From Tillus elongatus (Eukaryota; Arthropoda; Insecta; Coleoptera; Cleridae), in contig OZ023267.1 in assembly GCA_964006375.1 (NCBI GenBank), forward strand, positions 15,010,971 through 15,074,970: a stretch of DNA of 64,000 bases, in the 5' to 3' direction. How positions within the stretch are numbered: the first letter of the stretch is position 1; the number at the start of each line of letters is the position of its first letter. A program made the position numbers and the translations under genes. The notes under the pieces are model-generated. The model saw nothing but the letters and a program-made list of their open reading frames with translations, had not been told where the DNA came from and did not search any database. This document shows positions 61,001 to 64,000 of the stretch, in pieces.

Positions 61001-62253
61001 ATGAGTCCATTTACCGTTTAGAAAAAGCCTCTCTAAGCCATAAACATTAATAGAAATATTATTTTTCTTTTCAAAGTCTTTGATAGATTCTACAGAAACT
61101 GGAAATTGCAAGTCTTCGAAATGTAGGTTTGGAACATTTAAAAAGTGAGGATAAGAATTTGTAGAAGTGCAAGAACCAATAGGTTCAATGAGAGCTGCCA
61201 CTATTGCCCACGCAAAGCAACATTCATCATTATTCTTAATATTAATTACTGCCTTCTTCTTTGAAACCTCTTTTGGCAATGGTAAGTATGATGAAGCTCT
61301 TAAAGGGTTAAATTTGCAAATATTAACTTCTAAATATAAAATTTTTTCAAGCGCCCACCCCGAGTCTCTCTCGGCAAAGTCAGAAGCTTTCCGATCAATT
61401 TCTTCAACATATAAATCAAAAATTTCATTCAAGTTTGTTGAACGACTTACAATTTTATTTTAAGTATTATGTGATTTTATTTCTCTAATAACCTTAGAAG
61501 GAAGGTAATACAAAGCGAAGAGTTCCATATTACATTTAAATGAAGTGTGCTTCACCAGTTCAATTTTTAATAATTCTACAATTTTGTTTCTAACACTATT
61601 TAAATAATCTCGAATAGATAACCCCGCATATTCAGACGTCACTTGATAGCTACAAATGCGCGTTTTAAAGGCGCTTCTGCAAATTTTAATGTCATTACTT
61701 AAAGGTTTCCAAAAGTGTGATCTATGTTTAAGTGATCTAATGTGAGCTGAATAAGAGTTATATGGAACAGCTCGATCGCAAGGAATACAATATTTGATAC
61801 CTGGGTTCGGAGTTTGGTTTCCAGATGATGATGATTGATCCGAAGCATGAGATGGAACATCGCTCCTACCATCTAGTGTTGAATGTTGTGGAACACCAAC
61901 TCCGAAGTCTAATGCTGAAGGTATTGCATGTGAATGTGTGTCAGTCGCGGTCGATGTTGATGGTAGCTGATTCTGCCTTGGATCAATAAACGTTGATGTC
62001 GAATGTGTACCAGGCCGCTGCGAAACTCTTGATGTTGCGAGCGAAGGCATATCAGCAGCAGCAGTTGATGCTGATTGCTGCATCGGATCGGTGGACGGTG
62101 AAGCCGATTGTGCACCTGTCTGTTGCGAACCGGCTGTTGGAGATGTATCAGCAGCGGTTGATGTCGATGAGGTCTCACTCTGCATCGGATTCGTAAACGT
62201 TGATGTTGCTTGTGCACCCCGCTGTTGTGATGGTCTGTTAGTCGATATCGTGT

Positions 62254-62309
62254 CTGAAACAACAAAGAGAATAAAAATTTTGTTCAAGTATTTTTACAGG
62301 TATTCTTAC
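62254..62309 (-). other. Intron of the polymerase gene, 56 nt
   Basis: Donor GTAAGAAT (62309), acceptor TTGTTGTTTCAG ending at 62254. Excluding it joins the finger exon to the Ser/Thr-rich exon in frame. The size is typical of small insect introns. Confidence 0.75.
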
Positions 62310-62499
62310 CGCTCGGTGAATTTTGGAATCGGGCTCGCTTAGCAATCGGCTCTCCAACACATGCATTTCGAATATGCCTTCTCAAGTTATCACTCCTTGT
62401 AAAGGTTGTGTAACATCCAGGACAATGAAGAACCATTTTTCTTAGCGTTGCTATCGGTAATGCGCTCTTTTGAAATCTGAAACATTGAGGAGATATATC

Positions 62500-62502
<3 letters not shown>

Positions 62503-62588
<86 letters not shown>
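62503..62588. repeat. TA microsatellite in a polymerase-gene intron
   Basis: About 43 TA units inside the 137-nt intron, so most of that intron is microsatellite; it probably expanded after the element inserted. Confidence 0.9.
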
Positions 62589-62591
<3 letters not shown>

Positions 62592-62696
62592 TCTCTCGAC
62601 AATTTCCGCTCACCTTGGCTGCAAATAACTGAATGTGAAGGCCATTCTCTGTCTTAACCAGTGGGACCGCGAGGAGGTGACGGCCGTTCCCACCAT

Positions 62697-62949
62697 TTAC
62701 TCGAACTTGCCAATTCTAAAACAAAATAATAATAATATAGGTTTTGTCGACTACAAAAAAAAATGTATGTGCTTCCTCTTACCATTAGACCTTGGCAAGT
62801 TCTTTTCAGACAAGTTTCTTGTTTAGAAGCACAGAATATTCAGTCCAGAAGCATACAGGGAGCAAGTCCAGAAAAAAAAAAGTGTTCACACGCGATCCTA
62901 ACCTAACAGAGTCGTATAAACGTCCAACAGTCCCAGAGAATATATACTC
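62697..62949. other. Gap between the polymerase 5' exon and the next gene
   Basis: The exon containing the inferred start extends to an acceptor at 62716-62718 (minus strand), so a further untranslated exon or promoter should lie upstream here or further on; none is identified. Confidence 0.4.
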
Positions 62950-63867
62950 TCATAAAAGTCGCACTCTTTCCGTATCGTTCGAAAAAATGTCACCTCCCGC
63001 ACTGTCACCGCCAACCTGGGAATCATTGTTCACACTATCGCCCCCACTGATGCTGGCTAACTGTCCTTCAACACCAACCTCAGCGGGGACCTCATCGTTC
63101 ACAACACTACCAACACCAGATAAAACCGTAATGCGGGATGAAAAGTCCCTGAATTGCCCCATCACAATGTTCCATTCACTGTCAAAAACGTCAACCTCAA
63201 TGTCCGCTTCACCAACGCTATTTTCCCCACTAATGCTGGCTAACTGTCCTTCACCACCAACTTCAGCGGGGAAATCACCGTTCACAACATTGTCCCCACC
63301 GACCCCAATGTCTACCGCTTCACCAACGCTATTTTCCCCACTAATGCTGGCTAACTGTCCTTCACCACCAACTTCAGCGGGGAAATCACCGTTCACAACA
63401 TTGTCCCCACCGACCCCAATGTCTACTTCATCACCCATCATTGATGCTCCCTCACCATAACCGTCGCGAACCCTCGATTCTTCTGCCGGAAACAATTGCA
63501 TGTTGATTGATGGTGCATCAGGCTGACTCTCACCATAGTTTTCAGCAATAAATTCTGCTAAAAACTCTTGTGATGTGGCGTCAACCATGACACCTTCGCT
63601 GACATCATTCACAATTGCTCCGACATGTTCACGAAGTTCGCCACCAGCCCTGCTGGTACTTGATCCATCTCCCTGTCGAACTACCACGTCCTGGAGAATC
63701 TTGATCCTCTTCTGATCCTGACACTCTGCACAATTTTCGTGTAAACATGAAAATGGCAATCGACGCTTTTTCGGATTTAAAATTTTCTCCAAAACAGGTC
63801 GATTACTTTGTGACAGGACACAATATTTACACCTATGCAGTCCCACACAAAAACACGGGGGCGCCAT
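62950..63867 (-). CDS. Cys-rich, acidic repeat protein (Polinton right side), 305 aa
   Basis: ATG 63867 is preferred over 63915: a Cys-rich start 'MAPPCFCVGLHRCKYC' then 'KKRRLPFSCLHENCAECQDQ' gives eight Cys and one or two His in 60 residues, probably a zinc-binding module with a basic nuclear-localisation-like patch. The rest is acidic and Gly/Val-rich with a 37-residue unit (start 'VDIGVGGDNVVNGDFPAEVG') in two virtually identical copies and one or two decayed ones. The unknown acidic tail is reminiscent of transcription activators, but no function can be assigned. Intact. A TATA-like TTATAAG lies at the window edge (63987-63992). Confidence 0.55.
   Translation of the reverse strand: MAPPCFCVGLHRCKYCVLSQSNRPVLEKILNPKKRRLPFSCLHENCAECQDQKRIKILQDVVVRQGDGSSTSRAGGELREHVGAIVNDVSEGVMVDATSQEFLAEFIAENYGESQPDAPSINMQLFPAEESRVRDGYGEGASMMGDEVDIGVGGDNVVNGDFPAEVGGEGQLASISGENSVGEAVDIGVGGDNVVNGDFPAEVGGEGQLASISGENSVGEADIEVDVFDSEWNIVMGQFRDFSSRITVLSGVGSVVNDEVPAEVGVEGQLASISGGDSVNNDSQVGGDSAGGDIFSNDTERVRLL
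63205..63426 (-). repeat. 111-bp tandem duplication inside the Cys-rich gene
   Basis: Units 63205-63315 and 63316-63426 are nearly identical, in frame (37 codons), so the duplication keeps the reading frame and is recent. Confidence 0.85.
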
Positions 63868-63986
63868 TTTCACACTTATTGTTGAACTTAAACTTGTCAC
63901 GAACTGAACTGACACTCCTGCTCTCTTGATTCCTATTTACACCTTCTCCGAGATAAATTGGGGGGGGGGACTCGAGGTCAACTTCA

Positions 63987-63992
63987 CTTATA
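63987..63992 (-). promoter_or_regulatory. Possible TATA box of the Cys-rich gene
   Basis: TATAAG on the minus strand, about 120 bases before ATG 63867 and next to a run of ten G on the plus strand. Longer spacing than the other genes, hence uncertain. Confidence 0.35.
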
Positions 63993-64000
63993 AATGTTCA

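Larger units (their letters stand above)
58124..62696 (-). pseudogene. Protein-primed DNA polymerase B with zinc fingers (Polinton), spliced, one in-frame stop
   Basis: Replicates the element. Inferred coding exons: 62696-62614, 62476-62310, 62253-58124; GT-AG introns of 137 nt (with a TA microsatellite) and 56 nt, phases agreeing. First a C2HC finger ('CPGCYTTFTRSDNLRRHIR'), then three Ser/Thr/Gln-rich repeats, then 'YCIPCDRAVPYNSYSAHIR'. A TAA at 61462-61460 interrupts; the frame goes on without shift. In the 1102-aa part starting 61432: finger 199-220, Exo I 'YADFECI' (262-268), endonuclease VII-like 'DHCHLTGRFRGAAHNNC' (375-391), Exo II 'HNLKNYDAHL' (406-415), Exo III near 563-580, Pol A 'DATNLYGYSM' (668-677), Pol B 'KKMINCIYGKT' (814-824), Pol C 'YTDTDS' (918-923). 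All catalytic motifs are intact. Confidence 0.85.
47580..64000. mobile_element. Polinton/Maverick, left end and most genes; right end outside window
   Basis: Self-replicating virus-like DNA transposon. It holds protein-primed DNA polymerase, retroviral-like integrase, adenain-like protease, packaging ATPase and both jelly-roll capsid proteins, the diagnostic Polinton set. The left boundary is placed between the mariner relic and the tandem repeats at 47,607, so it is approximate. The last gene ends its promoter at the window edge and no inverted copy of the left repeats is seen, so the right terminus is beyond 64,000. At over 16.4 kb it is a near full-length copy by size. Confidence 0.9.

Noticed and set aside
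63961..64000. Right terminal inverted repeat of the Polinton
   Set aside because: Only a ctcgaggtca string is shared with the left end, it is largely a palindrome, and the left tandem repeats have no inverted counterpart here.

Overview
The window reads as a piece of an AT-rich, transposon-laden insect nuclear genome (a beetle is plausible but not shown). The evidence is spliced genes with short GT-AG introns, one calcium-binding host gene, one insect ionotropic receptor gene, and many DNA transposons and non-LTR retrotransposons at all stages of decay. Nothing bacterial is present.

Layout. 1-6,706 is intergenic DNA with a LINE relic, a microsatellite-associated repeat and a Penelope-like remnant carrying a hammerhead ribozyme motif. 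6,707-15,757 is a Tigger/pogo element with matching ends and TA duplications. It was hit three times: by a LINE in minus orientation (10-bp target duplication), by a second LINE inside the transposase (13-bp target duplication, then an 80-bp tandem duplication across the junction), and by a DD41D mariner with about 455-bp terminal inverted repeats. 16.3-21.2 kb holds a TTTAA-flanked non-autonomous element, a piggyBac relic interrupted by a LINE, and a hammerhead motif. 23,262-31,296 (minus) is an apparently intact four-exon PDCD6/ALG-2 gene. Its last intron carries a nearly complete DD41D mariner, a Crypton-like tyrosine-recombinase pseudogene and a LINE. 34.0-35.3 kb is a palindromic Penelope-like element with a GIY-YIG endonuclease relic and a hammerhead motif in each arm. 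35,819-45,471 (plus) holds the first four exons of an ionotropic receptor (IR75-like), with one frameshift.

47.6-64.0 kb is most of a Polinton/Maverick element, the virus-like giant transposon. It lies downstream of receptor exon 4, so probably inside the receptor gene. It encodes a packaging ATPase, adenain-like protease, minor and major capsid proteins, retroviral-type integrase with a chromodomain, protein-primed family B DNA polymerase with zinc fingers, and about ten less known proteins. Genes lie in opposed blocks, most with a TATA box 20-80 bases before the start codon. The right end is outside the window. The copy is decaying: one stop and one frameshift in the major capsid gene and one stop in the polymerase gene.

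The most unusual signals are five hammerhead-ribozyme motifs in dispersed repeats, and a canonical A AAA AAC slippery heptamer joining a basic virion-like protein to the protease, which has no ATG of its own in the right place. The Polinton polymerase gene also has a spliced 5' end, with three exons inferred from splice sites and phase.
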